64,000 nt of DNA from Bolinopsis microptera (taxonomy: Eukaryota; Ctenophora; Tentaculata; Lobata; Bolinopsidae). Position numbers and translations under genes: made by a program. This document shows positions 33,917 to 52,546 of the stretch, piece after piece. Each line of letters opens with the position of its first letter. The stretch's first letter is position 1. The stretch is taken from positions 17,449,142 through 17,513,141 of the forward strand of contig NC_087076.1 of NCBI RefSeq assembly GCF_026151205.1. The letters are read 5' to 3'. The notes beneath the pieces are model-generated. The model was not told the origin of the DNA and searched no databases. It saw only the letters and a list, made by a program, of their open reading frames with translations.

Positions 33917-34560
33917 CAAAAATAAGTGATTTCTAAAATTTTTTTAAATAATAGTTTCAAATGTATTTTTAAAATTTGAGCATTGAGGGAACCAATTATG
34001 TTATCAGTTGATTTAAGCCTTATTTTCAGCCGACAAAGGTTTCATTAGTAAATAAATGATTCTTATCACTATCAGTTATTATATTACGAGTATCACCCAT
34101 GTTAATATAATTATGATAATTGAGATTTGACTATGTAAAGAAGTTGGTTTAGTTTCTTCATTCTTGTAGATTTAGGGTTTTAGCAAATTTACTTCAGTTA
34201 GGGATTGGTCAAGGATTATTATATATATTAGGGTGGGATCAGTGTAGCTTAGAGGGTTATGGAGCTTTAATAATTGACGATGTCAATTCATCTCAGCTCG
34301 GCGCGGCACAGTAGCGCATTTCGCCGATCTATCTCGCTGTGAGAAGCCTCATTGAGTGCGCGGCGCGGCACAGTAACGCATCGCGCTACAAGTTATGGCT
34401 TTGAATAGTTATTTAGGACCACATAGAGAACGTGTTTAAAAAGTCACGTGACAGTTTTAACGGGCGATACTCGTAAAATATTTGTTTCAAATATTAGTGA
34501 AACAAATTTAAAATTTTATCCTTTATTTTACAATCATAATATAATAATATTTATAAGCCT

Positions 34561-35801
34561 CCGTTTTGAAAGTTTTAAATTTTAATACATTCACATTTCT
34601 ATTTAAAATTCAATTTTATGTACAAGTCAATAACTGGCCGCCAAAGCCGCGCATTCTTGAAAACAGGATTAACTTGATTATAGTTATACGACTATGTAAA
34701 TTAAAAACTATCCGTGGTTTTTTCTTTTAAATAAATAAATTATAATTTTACCTAAGTCCAAAGCCAGCTTTGAAAAATTTACTATTAAATCATAATATAT
34801 CGTCAACTTTAAATATTTACAATGCAACAATTCATTAATCTGTAAACACGCGTACTCCAGCCCCTAAACGCATAAATTGTTATGCGGCGCGGCTCAAGCC
34901 GCGCACGCACGTATTATTTTATACTGTTTGCTTTCTAATAAATATCGTGCCAATGTGTACGTCTAAATTGTAAACGTTCATGTTTTGTGTAAAGTGAATC
35001 CAATTGGGACTAGTGACAAGGATAAGGACCCAAGTGCCTGTACGGCTTTTTCGGGCCCCTGTGGACCACTACTCTTGAAATCACTCTACAACATTGAACA
35101 TCTATATCTACTACGTCATTTGGCAATTATTGTCATTAATCTAACTTTCTAATTAATTGCCGAGGGGGAAGAGTAAACGCTTCACATTAAAATTCAATAT
35201 ACAAGATTCAAAACCATCAATACGGTATTAAATATTATGGACAAGTCTATAGATCTATTTCGTAGTCATATATTCACATGATTTGCTTTATATTATATTA
35301 TCTTAATACTGTAATGAAGTACAGTAGGATTTGTGTTTCGAGAAAGAAAGGTTGCGGTCAAATTATTAACAAAAGTAAACAAAAGTCCATCAGGGACTCC
35401 GTGGAGTCGAAAAAGGTACACGGCTGCTGTCTGGTGCTGCTAGGCATTTATTGATCAAGATGTTTTATTGTATTGATTTATAATGATTCTATTGTTCGTG
35501 ACTAATCAAGTTCTAAGTGGAGGTATAAAGTGCTGCTCAAGATACTTCGTCATCTCATGTCCAGTATAATGATTAAGATAGTATACAATGCAGTTTTAGT
35601 AGTTGACCCATACAGTTAAGTCCGTCATAACTCACAATCGTTAAGTCGTCGGTCAATTGTCAAAGTCGTTGTGTGTTTATTCGTTGAGATAGCAGTAAGA
35701 TAAGATGTTACGCGCGCGCGCGTTTAATCCCGTCGACGTGAAATGTGACAATGAAAACGCAATAGAATTATTATTTTCGCGCGTTACGTAGAGTATTAGA
35801 C
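34561..35801. other. Non-coding repeat-rich stretch
   Basis: AT-rich sequence with a (GC)n patch GCGCGCGCGCG near 35711. No gene is seen. Confidence 0.35.
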
Positions 35802-35982
35802 CGTCGACGAGTCCAACACGGCGCCGCGGCCCGCATTTTGGTAAGTTATAAACCTACAAGTGACAGTTGAGTGTAAAGTTATTATACAACTTTTTTTAAA
35901 TCGTCATTTGCGTCGATCAAACAGACACTTCCTTGTAGGTTTACAACATACCAAGACGCGCGCCGAGTTGGACTCGTCGACG
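35802..35982. repeat. Inverted repeat with 50-59-bp arms
   Basis: The left arm 35802-35860 (CGTCGACGAGTCCAACACGG to AAACCTACAAG) and right arm 35932-35982 are imperfect reverse complements separated by about 70 bases. It could be a small foldback element. Confidence 0.65.
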
Positions 35983-36419
35983 TCCAATATATGGAACAGA
36001 CATTTTACGAGTGTCGAGTATCACCCGTTAAAGACTTCCTCCATGCTCCACACGACACTCCAAAAACAGTGCATATTATTTATGATTTAAGATTCTGTTG
36101 ATAAATTTGATTAATAATTGATAATGTCAATAATTTCTATGGCGTGCACCCGCCTCCCGGCCGCAGCTGCGCGAAATTTCGCTTAAGCAAATGATTAAGT
36201 GAATTCTTGCTACACGTTGTATATTATACCTCTCTGATCTCGATCGTGCACGCCGGCCGCCGCGCGCGATCAAAACACAAAAGGGGTTGCAGCGTGTGTC
36301 AAGTAAATTCCTAATATCACTCTTCACTCATTGCTCATGGAACTATGACATTTTTCCTAAAAAGCCCTGGCAGTTGAAACTAATTGGAATCAATGTATTT
36401 TTGAACGCTGATCGCGCTA

Positions 36420-37990
36420 ATTTCAAATTACCCACCAAACAAAAGGGAATGATATTAATTTGAATAACCGTCCGCAAAAAGCAAATGCAAATTGATACCG
36501 AAAATAAAATCGGTCGCTCGCTTTTCCCATTCACGGCTTACGGCTTACGAATTGAAATAAAGCTTATTATTACAATTATAATAAATCAAGTTTTTAAAAC
36601 AGTTAACTTGATGACGTCATCAAGTGGTAATGATGACGTTGAATTATTTTTCATATACCGTAAACTTAAGTCTAAACAATTATATTCAAGACCTGTGGTC
36701 CAAGACGGCTGTATCTTTAAAGCTTTTGAATCTACGGACACTTGAATAATGAATATAACCTCAAACCTACAAGTCACAAGTACAATGCAATTAAGAAGTG
36801 CACGATAAAATAAACTTGCTTGGATTTTGAAAATTGTTGTACCATTGTTTTCTAGAGAGTTTGATTCACGATGTCAATCCTTCGCATCTCGCCGATCTGT
36901 GGTTGCGAGAAGAATTATTTGATGCGCGGCGCGACCCAGTAGTGCATCGCGCTACAACTAGAGAGTGTGAGCTTTTTCACAATACAATACCAAATTTGTC
37001 ATACCTTTTCGGAATACTTAATTAATTTCGCGTGTGTAAAAGTCGCGTAATTTGACGAAATTCGTTGATTTTGATACTTCTTAATGCTCGTGCTTCATTT
37101 CCTTGATTTACATCTTAGCTTGATGAAATTTCTAAGCACATTCTTTAGGGAACATTCTAAATGGCCCCAAAAAATCTGGGAAAAAATTGAAAAAACTGTC
37201 GAGTTATGGCAAAAAACTACGTAAAATAACAAATATTAAGAACTTTTCAAATTTTTAGTAATTTCTCATGAAGCTAACACAATAATTTTTTGCAGCTATC
37301 CTTATAGACTAATAAACTAACAGATTCTTGAATTTCAGGCTGATTGCTTACAAAATGTATTTTCCGAGCGATAAAACTACATTTAACAAAATACTGCGAA
37401 ATATCTCGTCGAAAAAGCATAAAAGCGCAGCATTTGAATTTTGCCCCTAATAGCTAGTGCATGTGCACTTCCTAATGCAATTGACTGCCAAAACGTCTAT
37501 AGATACATAGGCATAGATACATAGATATACTTCACGACAATCTGTTGTAAAACAGGGGTCCAGAAAACCCACTTCCCGATACTCCTGAAACGTGAAAAAT
37601 TTTTACAGTCGATTTTGTCATTTGGTCAACGTCTCGGTCTAGACGCCCCGCAAAGTTTCAGATCTCTAACTCAATTCTAACATGGTTTTTATGTTTTAAG
37701 GCACCTGAATATGGCGATTTTGGGTTCTTTACCGAATTTCGTATAACATGCTGGCGCGTATTTTGCGCAAATTTCTTAAAAACCTCCACATAACTATGTC
37801 TTATTCCTGTCATCTTTAACATTGAATTAGAATGTTTTGAACTTAAATATACCTGCTGAACTACTTTCGATGAGTCTTAAGCATAATGCCTGAAAAACAA
37901 TAAAGGGGGTATAACAGTATAGGGGGTAAATAGTATTGTGAATATAAGAGCGACGCCCGACGGTCATGCTTCATGCTTGCCAGCATTGTG
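36420..37990. repeat. Dispersed repeat family, copy 1 (interrupted)
   Basis: 36440-36560 matches 55790-55920. 36590-36755 and 37470-37990 match 56868-57500 in the same order and orientation, including the palindrome CTTGATGACGTCATCAAG, CAATCTGTTGTAAAACAGGG and CACCTGAATATGGCGATTTT. Copy 1 carries about 700 extra bases (36760-37460), part of which (36860-36960) resembles 34290-34400. No long open frame is present; probably a non-autonomous transposon. Confidence 0.8.
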
Positions 37991-39300
37991 ATTGGAATTT
38001 AATTCATTTTTGATTACATCTCTATGGAAGATGTGCATTGTAAGTTCAATACAAAAAAAATGAAACCTGTTTAAATAAGAAATGAATATTGATTCAATAT
38101 AGTCATTCCATTTAACTAGAACAGTACTAACATATCTACAATTTCATAAAAATACCGGTCAAACTTGAAGCAGATAAATTACTCAATGTAAGGATCAGGT
38201 TGCGAAAATCATGCTCTTAAACAATGCCAAATTCGAATGGGATAACGATCAAGGATATAGATATTCTGATAGTGATAAGCTTTTAAAATTTAGGGTTCCA
38301 TGCAGATCAAAATTTCCCGTCATCAGTGATAAAATGATATTGGGGTACTACCTTGTGACTGCAGTAAATAATTGTGACAAAGATGTTTCACTTTCATGAA
38401 TTTTCGCTGACATTAAGATTGCAAACTTACATATTCAATTTCATTATTTGTTCTTACTGAAAAAAATGCAATCAGCTAAAATCATATTTTTTTCATGCCA
38501 TGATTATGAATCGTTTTAAAAAGACTCAAACTCGACATTGATAAAATATTCGATATCAACCCGTTTTGCAATCAATTATATCATTTCGTAAGTTCATAAA
38601 TTATACACATATACTGATTTTAAAATCTACCATCACCAACTTAAAATATTTTGTGAATAACTAAATTTTGGTCATCGCCCAAAGATGAAAGAACACGGAA
38701 AAAGGCGCATCAAAATGTTGTTCTAACTAAATTTAGAAATAGAATATCGCGTTTGGGAAACAAGCTCCGGAATATCAAACTTTTATAATTTTTGATTTTT
38801 AATCTGAGCTCAACGAAATGACCATCTTCCATTCATAATTGGACACAGAGAATCTGAAGGTCAATGACCAAAACACATTACCATATTATGTAACAGAACA
38901 TTAAAATAACAACGCTAGATATCTATAACTCATATCGTTTGTGCGGTATATCAAACTACCCTGTACATATTCAAAGCAATTGATCACAAAACTGCGGCGC
39001 CAAATCAACAAAATGCCGGTTTTGTCTTAATAAACGCTGTAATGCGCTATAAAATAAATTGTAAGCTTCAATATTGTAGGCTAATTTGAAATAGAAATCC
39101 AATAAATAACAACACAAGAAATCCTCATCGTATGGTTAATGAGTAGAATTAGTAATATCAATAACTTAATATGGCACTCAAGCACAGAATTCCAATGCTA
39201 ACAGAAAAGAATATTATCGAAACTCACGGAGAATTTGTCCTAAAACAAACGTAATCAGTAATGGAACTTAGCGTCTCGATATATATATAATTATATATAC
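37991..39300. other. Non-coding stretch, no feature supported
   Basis: AT-rich. One 62-codon frame at 38211-38399 on the + strand has protein-like composition but no splice or homology support. Confidence 0.35.
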
Positions 39301-39705
39301 CTTCATTCTCTTCACAGTACTCTGAAAGGTCTTTTATTGAGTCAACTGCAACTCGTGGGTGATGCAGTAGGTACCCTACGCCACCACACTCTCGATGTAA
39401 GACTATTGGCACTTTAATGAGCTAAGTGAAAACCACGACAGGGCCGACACAGCCATTATAGAACCACTATGCTGAATATGATCCACGACGCTGCAAGCCA
39501 TTGGTCAGAAGCGGTCTTTTTGCTGGCACAAAGTCCAACTGATTATATGCCTTAGGGGTCAACTAGGCATACTTTTTTGATACAAAACCTCTATCATCTA
39601 TATATCTTGGATTTTCTTGTCATTAAAACCTCGTACATTTTCTCCTTGAGAACACATTATTTCTTAAAGATTAGCAATTCGTCGCTGTGACGTTATCTTG
39701 GCAGC

Positions 39706-44816
<5,111 letters not shown>

Positions 44817-45354
44817 CTGTACGTTTATTATTGGTACACAACAAAAGTACTTCTTCACGTTCATCTATCATACCTCTGGTTGTTGGGGAATGTTTTCGTG
44901 AACGGAGCTGGTTTAGTGGTCTACAGAAAAAAAAAGTCCGATAATTCCCTTGCTAGGAAACACGTGAAATCAAAGGGGAAAAAAAAGAAGAAACAAAATT
45001 TTGCAATCTAATATCACATAAATGTAACTGAAAGCAGTTCCTATCTTGGTGTAATTCAGATGGTCATTTAAAACTACTTAAAGATTAACGCAGAGATTCG
45101 AAGTATAATATAAACCAAAAACGGACCTAAAACTATAGAACATGGCACGTGAGCACTTCACAGGATTATAACGATCAAGGCAGCCGCAAGCAAATCAAAC
45201 TCAAACCAATGAGAGAGACATCCTGACGACATGCCGCCCACTGTACACACATTACCAGTCATGTGACCGGTAATCCGGCAGATCGAAATCAACTCATCCT
45301 CTGTGGCTATATATCACGGGGTGATTAATGAGGACGCAGCGAGCGCGGTACGAC

Positions 45355-45525
<171 letters not shown>

Positions 45526-47978
45526 TATAGCGAGATCTGCTCTGAGCTGGGAAACCCTCCGAAACTTTCATTAATCATTATCTTCAGAGAATGAGTGAAG
45601 AGGACAGTAAAAATAGGGGATATATATCAGATCATATCAGGGAGATGGGATGAACAAACAGGCACCATATAGCGGAGTATTATATATCGTGTTGTTAGAT
45701 TGGATTGGCTCCCAGGGATGGTTGTGTGGTTCTAAAACTCAGCCCTGACACCGATATTATATTTGCTTGAGCTTAATAAAGCCTCGTGTTAAAGATAACA
45801 TTGGAAAATAATGAGAGCTGTAAGATATTATATATCTCGAGTGCTGGAAAAGAAATTTTAGAGGTACATCAGTTGACAAACACATAATACCACAATTAAT
45901 ACTATGCAAGCATAATAATTGATTTCATGCATAATAATCAATTACTTGACAAAACAAGTAACGCAATTTAGGAACAGAAATGGGAATAGCATGCTCACTA
46001 ATAAAAAAGGAAGAGACAAGTATCCTACATGATAATATAATGTAATCCTAATCTTGCTCATATGGTGAACCTGTAGCTCCACTAATCGATAACAACGTGA
46101 ACTACATTTGCGAAGAATATTTTTAAATTGCTTCTTCACTGTCACATGTTCAGTCAAAATTATGGGGAAAACCTTTTACAACAGAGAAGAAGCGCCGCGG
46201 ACATGCTTACTACTACTATATAACATCAGAGTCAATACTTTATATCATACAACACGGATTAAAGAAGATGGTTGACTTCACCTAGGGAGTGCATGTTGCA
46301 GAAAAAGGTTACAATTTTACACAGTACATTTTACAATTCACGACGTACTATGAACATTTAATTACAGACTTGTTCGTTTTTGAAAATGTCTACGGTGCGA
46401 CGTTCTTGATCCAATATGACGGTAATGTCATCTAGTCTGATATAATCACCACCGCCATCCAAATCCATGAACAGCAATGGAAACTGAGACGAATAAAATG
46501 GGGTTACAGTAACGTTGTCACAATTATGTGACAACTGGAATTGGGTGGTATTTGCTGTTACAAAGTGGAGACTGCAACCGACGGAGACTGGTAAAGACGC
46601 GCGGTTTTAGCACGTGAACATGTCACGTGACACAATTACTTTTAGCACGTGAACACTGAACACGTGAACATGTCCCTACTCAAGAAAGTCCACGGAAAAA
46701 TCTAATAACGAGAAAAGGTAATAAAAGTGTCAATAATATATGAAGTTCGCGTCATATCTTTTGACATGTCGGGTATTATGGGGGTGCATATAGGCAGTTG
46801 TATGCAGGTATTGGCAACGGAATATAAGGAATGCAATACCATCAAGTCACGTGACACAATTACTAGGGACAGCATTATTTCTGCTCTAAAGGCCGTAAAC
46901 TTGACGGGTTTTGTGAATCCTTACTCAATACTCAACGAAAGCTTTATTTCAAGGCTAGATGTTTAAAAGAAAATAAGGTATACATATAACAACTATATAC
47001 GACTCTAGAATATGATGATTGTCTTATTGTTTGGGATGGCATTCACAATACAATATTTTGTGAATTTTGACGAATCGCTCTGCTTATAAGAAAATAGCTC
47101 AGGCATCAGGCGCTTGATTGTGTCCATCCTACGTGTTTAGTATTTTCAAACAGCATGTCTATTGTTTGGAGATACTGTTTGTCTTCTAGAAGAATAGCGC
47201 ACATGTCAGTTATATTCGATACTGCAGACTCCAATATTGGTTTAATAGACATGTTAAATTGTTAATGGAAAATAACGGAATGTGTACGATTGCCAAAGAA
47301 ATTTAACAATAACTTCGGATAGTGCAAAATGTGTCAAACGTTACATTTCAAAAATGATTTACTGTAACATATCCCACAAGTTGTCTTTAGTTTTAGTAAC
47401 TACCATTTTGTAACTGACTGGTCTCATTTCTAAACTCTGTGATGTTTGAGCACACATCCTCTAACTGAACTTAGAACTAATGAGCGGTACAATTACAAAC
47501 GCTCTTTTTTCAGAGCTGACAAAGAAAGTTCAAATTCATTAAGTTTTAGAAGTCACTCAGACAAAGGTTAGTACTAAGAGAAAAACTTAAAACTGTCTCA
47601 ACTTTACAGAGGTATATCAAAAGTGATACATACGAAACACATAAAGTGTCATCATACATATACAACACTTTCACTGAGCATTGAGCTGCAAATTAATACG
47701 TCACGTTTCACAAACCGATATCATATCTGCTGATGAAAGGACTCTAATCGGTGAGCGGTTGTAATTTCCGGTATGGCGAGTATGAGTCAGTGATGGAGCA
47801 GATGAAACAAAAGTGAGACGACGGAAGTAAGGCAGGAAGTGTGGCAGTACTGGTTAACTACGTGAACCGATGGTTGGGAGCCTGTTAAAAAACCAGAGAC
47901 TCAATATAAAAGTAACATTACATGGCTGGTTGATAATTTCTAGCTGCTGACTCGAGGTAAACAGAATGTTTTAACAGC
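45526..47978. other. Probable PDE3 upstream intron; E-box cluster at 46611-46853
   Basis: No exon is found. Five CACGTG E-box palindromes occur at 46611, 46624, 46646, 46661 and 46848. The phrase TCACGTGACACAATTACT occurs twice (46623 and 46847). An open frame at 46727-46966 (79 codons, + strand) lacks support. Confidence 0.4.
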
Positions 47979-47993
47979 CCTCACTCTCTCTCA

Positions 47994-48034
<41 letters not shown>

Positions 48035-48041
48035 TCTCTCT
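47979..48041. repeat. (TC)n microsatellite
   Basis: A TC-rich run with a few CC interruptions. It lies just beyond the donor of the candidate first exon at 48068-48307. Confidence 0.9.
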
Positions 48042-48067
48042 ACCTCTGGAGAACCGTCAACACATAC

Positions 48068-48307
48068 CAGGACGAGCGATGTGACGTGTACCATAGCTGA
48101 AAGAGATCTGAAGTCCACGCACAAGACATCCAAAACACTGCTCGGACCCGGCGAATAACGTTTTTCTTTTGCCCGGGCAGTTGATCGTTTTGTTAAGTGT
48201 ACTTCGTTTTGTTTTAGACATTGCGGGTCCGCGCTGTGGGTAATAACACGACTCTCACTGTGACTTGCCAGACAAATAAAGAACCAAACGGCCGTGTTCA
48301 TCGCCAA
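48068..48307 (-). CDS. Candidate alternative first exon D of the PDE3 gene
   Basis: A minus-strand frame of 80 codons starts MAMNTAVWFFICLASHSES, which resembles a short hydrophobic leader. It ends at a GTATGT donor in phase 0, matching the phase of the PDE3 exon at 44816. A second open frame (from MSKTKRSTL) runs through the same DNA and would end in phase 1, so the coding frame is uncertain. Assignment to PDE3 rests only on strand, order and phase. Confidence 0.3.
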
Positions 48308-49145
48308 TGGGTGCTAATAATCACCCCACAGTAGACCTGCCTGAATTTTAGTAAATTTCAGGAGCTCGTTTACAGAGTCAAGTGTATAGCAGCTCTAATT
48401 TATCTAATTTGCAGTTTTCTCCTGTGCTACTTTGTTGGTTTTGTTGACCTGGCAGCATGAATACATACGATCGGTATTTTAGTTTGTTAGTTTGTTGGAG
48501 TATTTACACGGTAAAGTGCTGACATTAAACACCGCTAATGTCTGGTTAAATTGGGAGATGAAAATAAAGTGTTTGAAATTAAGCTGTTATTCAGACTCGC
48601 CAAGCGTGGAGAAAGGAGATGATATTTTTCCACACATTATTGCACCACATACTAACAACAAATTAAACATAGACCCTAAGGTAACCCAAACGCTCCACAA
48701 TCCTCACCACCACAAACGGGAACTCTAGAGTCGACAATGCGGAATAGTAGTATTACTTACCTGCATATATTGACTTACTTTCTGCAGCATATATAAAGAG
48801 TAGCGCTCTCACAGTTGGTATAACACGTGTCCAGTACTACTAATAACTTAATGAACAAACCGCCCGTTTTTCACTATGTTACTACTGAGATCTTCTTGTC
48901 TGAGATCATGACATTATATTGTGAACGAATGAGTTTAACCACCGACACACGGAGAACAACATCGTCAACGAAAAATCAATTAAAGGTCCCTGACCACTGC
49001 ACAGCCTTCAACTCTGTGCAATCAGGGTGGCTTTTACTTTTACTCTTCATTACAAATACATCGACATGATCACACGGACGGAAAACCTGTCCAACTTACA
49101 GGTACTCAAGTTTAATATTACTAGAAGCATACCCTAGGATTGATG
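48308..49145. other. Non-coding stretch, no feature supported
   Basis: Two open frames (48492-48728 and 48827-49069, + strand) without splice signals or recognisable motifs. Confidence 0.35.
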
Positions 49146-49690
49146 AATAAACTAGAAATAAGATGGATTGCTGCCCACTCACTCAACTCAGGAGTAGGGA
49201 GTAACTAAAAGGCCGACGAGCTGGCAAAACAAGGCACATCTTGCGATGCCTACCTCTTACTTGGCACAATCTGCGATATAATACACGAAAAGTCGACTTA
49301 ATTACAAATTAATAAACCAACTCCAAGATATGACCCTTGTCAACAATCCAAGAAAATCGTCGACATAAACTCTTATACAGCAGTAAGAAAAGATTCACGG
49401 TATATATCATTACCTTGAAACGTTCATTTTCTGGGGGTTATTTCAACTCAAAGGGCGAATATATAGCCACCCGCACCTTGACCCTGAGTCTGTAGTGACC
49501 GGACTCCCTTCAGCTATTATCAGGCTTACCACAGATTCAGGACTGACTTCTATTACCACCCGGTCTAACTTGCACACCCTTGCGGCTTATATTCGTCTGA
49601 CACTGTTTTCTTCATGTTTTTCACCCTAAGAGCACTGCCTCCGTTAAACGCTATCTTCTCGTGGGTCTCACTGCCTCTCTTTTAAAAACT
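49146..49690 (+). mobile_element. Retrotransposon RNase H fragment and 3' tail
   Basis: EIRWIAAHSLNSGVGSN is followed, after a stop, by KADELAKQGTS. This is the C-terminal end of a retroelement RNase H domain (WI.AHS...GN..ADELAKQG). A diverged stretch follows that resembles the region after RNase H in non-LTR elements. Stops and gaps show it is dead. It appears to belong to the same general group as the minus-strand remnant at 25097-25859, but a different part of the element is kept. Confidence 0.6.
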
Positions 49691-49722
49691 ATGCAGTTCA
49701 TTTACTGTGTACTGACGCAATG

Positions 49723-50073
49723 CTAATAGCTTATCATTTTGTGTATTTTTGCCTGTGACCGCTCATTAATACGCCATGGTATTGTGGTTAGCCACATAAA
49801 ATACATTACTCGTAATTGCTTTATCAACGATATAAACATTGACAAAAATAACAACAATAAAATAAAACAGACACTAAGAAAACATCCATACAGACCAGAC
49901 GAAGTTAAATGTAATTCGTTGTGTATTGGCGTAATCGCGTTTACAAGGACACGGTATTGTTTTAGACATAAGTCCTCTGTAAATAGGTAGGGAGTCTGTG
50001 TCGTAGAGTAAAGACCTATCAATACTGCCTTGCTGTTCAGTAATAGTAGCATAATCACTAAATTGACTCTCAT
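49723..50073 (-). CDS. Hypothetical small membrane protein
   Basis: A 116-codon minus-strand frame with a hydrophobic N-terminus (MRVNLVIMLLLLNSKAVLIG), about 45 polar residues with two cysteines, then a strong hydrophobic stretch (GCFLSVCFILLLLFLSMFI) and a basic tail. The layout is that of a type I membrane protein. No family is recognised and no intron is needed. It may be a chance frame in AT-rich DNA. Confidence 0.25.
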   Translation of the reverse strand: MRVNLVIMLLLLNSKAVLIGLYSTTQTPYLFTEDLCLKQYRVLVNAITPIHNELHLTSSGLYGCFLSVCFILLLLFLSMFISLIKQLRVMYFMWLTTIPWRINERSQAKIHKMISY

Positions 50074-52546
50074 GGCGACTAGAATGTTACTGCGAACCAG
50101 TGTAATCCCACTATTATATAGTCGACGCAGGAGTATCTGAAAATTAGATATCCAAGCAATCCACTAGTTCAGAAAGCTACCCTATATCATCTCCCAAAAT
50201 AAACTCCACGGTGATCAGCCACATTTAAAGCGGCCAGTTGACTAATTCATGTTACTTCTCATAGTGATAAGTCACTCATAGTGATTAGTCATGATTTGAA
50301 CATGATTAAGCTGGAAATCGATCACTAAGGGAGTCGTATCAGTTGCACACAATGAAATTTTAAATTGCTCTAATATATCAAACAGAAAGGACGATAACAA
50401 AGACGTGGTATACACAGTGTACAGAAGAGAGTTGTTCATGGCAGACAAAGTGTTGACATAGGAAACATAACACAGTAGCATTAGCTAAAAACTGACTAAT
50501 TGTCTACGCTGCTACTGTACATTATGTAAATACTTATCACTATATAGTGACGTCACCAGGCTCACGAGGACGGATAATATTCAGTACGGGTTTATTTCAA
50601 ACAATCCGTCACATTTAGAGGTCGTCTGGAATTAAAGCTGGGGTAGTGGGCATAGTGGAAAGATATTAGGTTTCCAGACAGGGACAAAATAGGCTGCTAT
50701 TGGAGTATGATCCAATAGTATTGCTACCCGCCTACCCTACCCAATATTCGGCACTCATATAAGAACAAATTTTCTTTATTTGAAATTCAAACATAGTAAA
50801 ATCTTACAATGTTACATCCTAGATAATAAATAACGATTGCGTGTATAGTAAGCGTGTATAGTAAGCGTGCAGTAAACGACATAACAGTCGTTACGCAAAT
50901 TCCAGACACAAACGAGATTAAGACTAAGTGAATTGCACGAGTTTTTGCGCGCAGAAACTCTCGCAGAAACTCTACGTGTTTTTGGTTATTCCTCGCGCGC
51001 GAGTTTGAGTGTATGTCACGTGATATTCTTAGCAGTGAGTGTACAGACAGTGCAAACGTAACCTTACGCTATAATATCACGTACCAGTGCAAACCTTATT
51101 TACCTTAGGTTAATGATACCGAAATTGCGATTTAAAATTTCGGAAAGACACATATTTTACAACACTGGCCACTGCTCAAAATATGCGAAAGTCAGTGCTG
51201 CTGGTGCGGAAATCTCTATCAGTATCAATTTGATACATAATACGCCAATGCAGTGAAGAATTGTGGTTATTGCAGTCACCTCGAGCACCACTACTTAGTA
51301 GTTTAATTAATTACATGTGTAGGTAATATCATAATAAAGTATTAAAATATCCCTGGCGATTGCCATGCACAACCCTAACATGATAAACCGGCGCCCCACA
51401 ATATCTAATGACTGTCTTCTTACTTTTATACGCATGGATTATATGTATTATGCCGATCTAAGAATTCTCAAGGGCAATAAAATATAAATATAAATCACAC
51501 CAACCGCAAATAATTCAAAAGAAAGCTTAATCAGATTGGTTTAGGCATGGGTTAAGTCATTAAGTGTTAACGATGCATCATAATGGATATCTCTTGAACC
51601 AGCGAAGTTGTCTGCTTACGTTGTGAGAAAAATACATTGGCGAAGTTAAAAGTTATTAATAAATATTAAAAAACATGGTTTATAAAAAGGAGCAGACTAA
51701 GGACCAGAGTGTAGCTGGTGTTGTAGGTGGTGTTAAAGAGTGTACTGTGTAGGTGGTGTTGAACAAGCCAGAGTGTAGGTGGTGTTGAACAAGCTGATTA
51801 TAGGTACTCATCGCATCCGGAAGGAGTAATAAAGACAGGGTGAGCAATTTCATTAGCAGAGATACCACGGCTACTATAGCTACCTAGCTACCTAGCTACT
51901 CTCAGAGGGCAGCTGAACTTCAAAATGTTGGAAATTGTAAAAATACGTTCGTTAATAATGGACAAAATGTCACAAGAAACTTCTAATACTGTGCAGGAGT
52001 GTTGTAACAAAGGCAACGAGCTGGTAATTGGAATTATTTACAGAATATTTATTCGATTAAATTTTCCATTAAATCACAAAAAAAATGGAGAGCAGCGTCG
52101 GTCGGTGGCGTCATGGTGAGTTTTGCAAATTATTATTATTTCTCTGGCAACATGCACTTTGTTTTGTGGAGATTGTTCTGGAGAACATATAAAGGATCCC
52201 GAGGACACAGCAAATGGCATTTGCATAGGAAATTCAGGTCATACAATTGATTGAGGAACCGAAACATATGTACCAGCGATCACAGGTGGCCCGACAATTG
52301 GGCAAGCAAAAAATCACAAAAATACCCGTTCCAAAAGATCCCAAAAGTGATGACTGCACCATGAGAGATTGACAATCTGTATACATACACGTGTTAACGA
52401 GCACACGTAAAACATCAAGCGAGACGAGAATGAATCTGATATATAGCTTGATAAGTTGATGTGACCGATAGTTTAACTAATTTGAAGCACACTTCAGCGA
52501 CACGTGATGCTCGGACAGATAATTAAAACGTGCTGCACGAGTCACC
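50074..52546. other. Non-coding stretch, no gene supported
   Basis: A minus-strand frame at 50272-50481, preceded by a good acceptor (CAGTTTTTAG), loosely resembles a receptor TM7 region (MNNSLLYTVYT). This is too little to call. GTAGGTGGTGTTGAACAAGC is tandemly repeated near 51740-51795. The CRE palindrome TGACGTCA lies at 50548. Confidence 0.35.

Larger units (their letters stand above)
33272..34560. mobile_element. 1.3-kb element with about 65-bp terminal inverted repeats
   Basis: AGGCTTATAAATATTATTAT at 33272 and onward (through TTTGTTTCACTA) is repeated as its complement at 34495-34560, almost without mismatch. The interior carries a smaller inverted-repeat element (33544-33916) and a CG-rich stretch (34290-34390, GCGCGGCGCGGCACAGTA) that recurs near 36900. 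No open frame of note is present, so it is non-autonomous. Confidence 0.75.

Noticed and set aside
39301..39412. Exon-like minus-strand stretch with a GTATAT donor (HRECGGVGYLLHHPRV)
   Set aside because: It lies in the likely 3' UTR of PDE3, contains an AATAAA on that strand (about 39332) and has a poor acceptor.
46727..46966. 79-codon + strand frame
   Set aside because: No supporting signal; it lies beside the E-box repeats.
50272..50481. Minus-strand frame resembling a receptor TM7 after a good acceptor
   Set aside because: One short hydrophobic segment without other receptor exons nearby is not enough.
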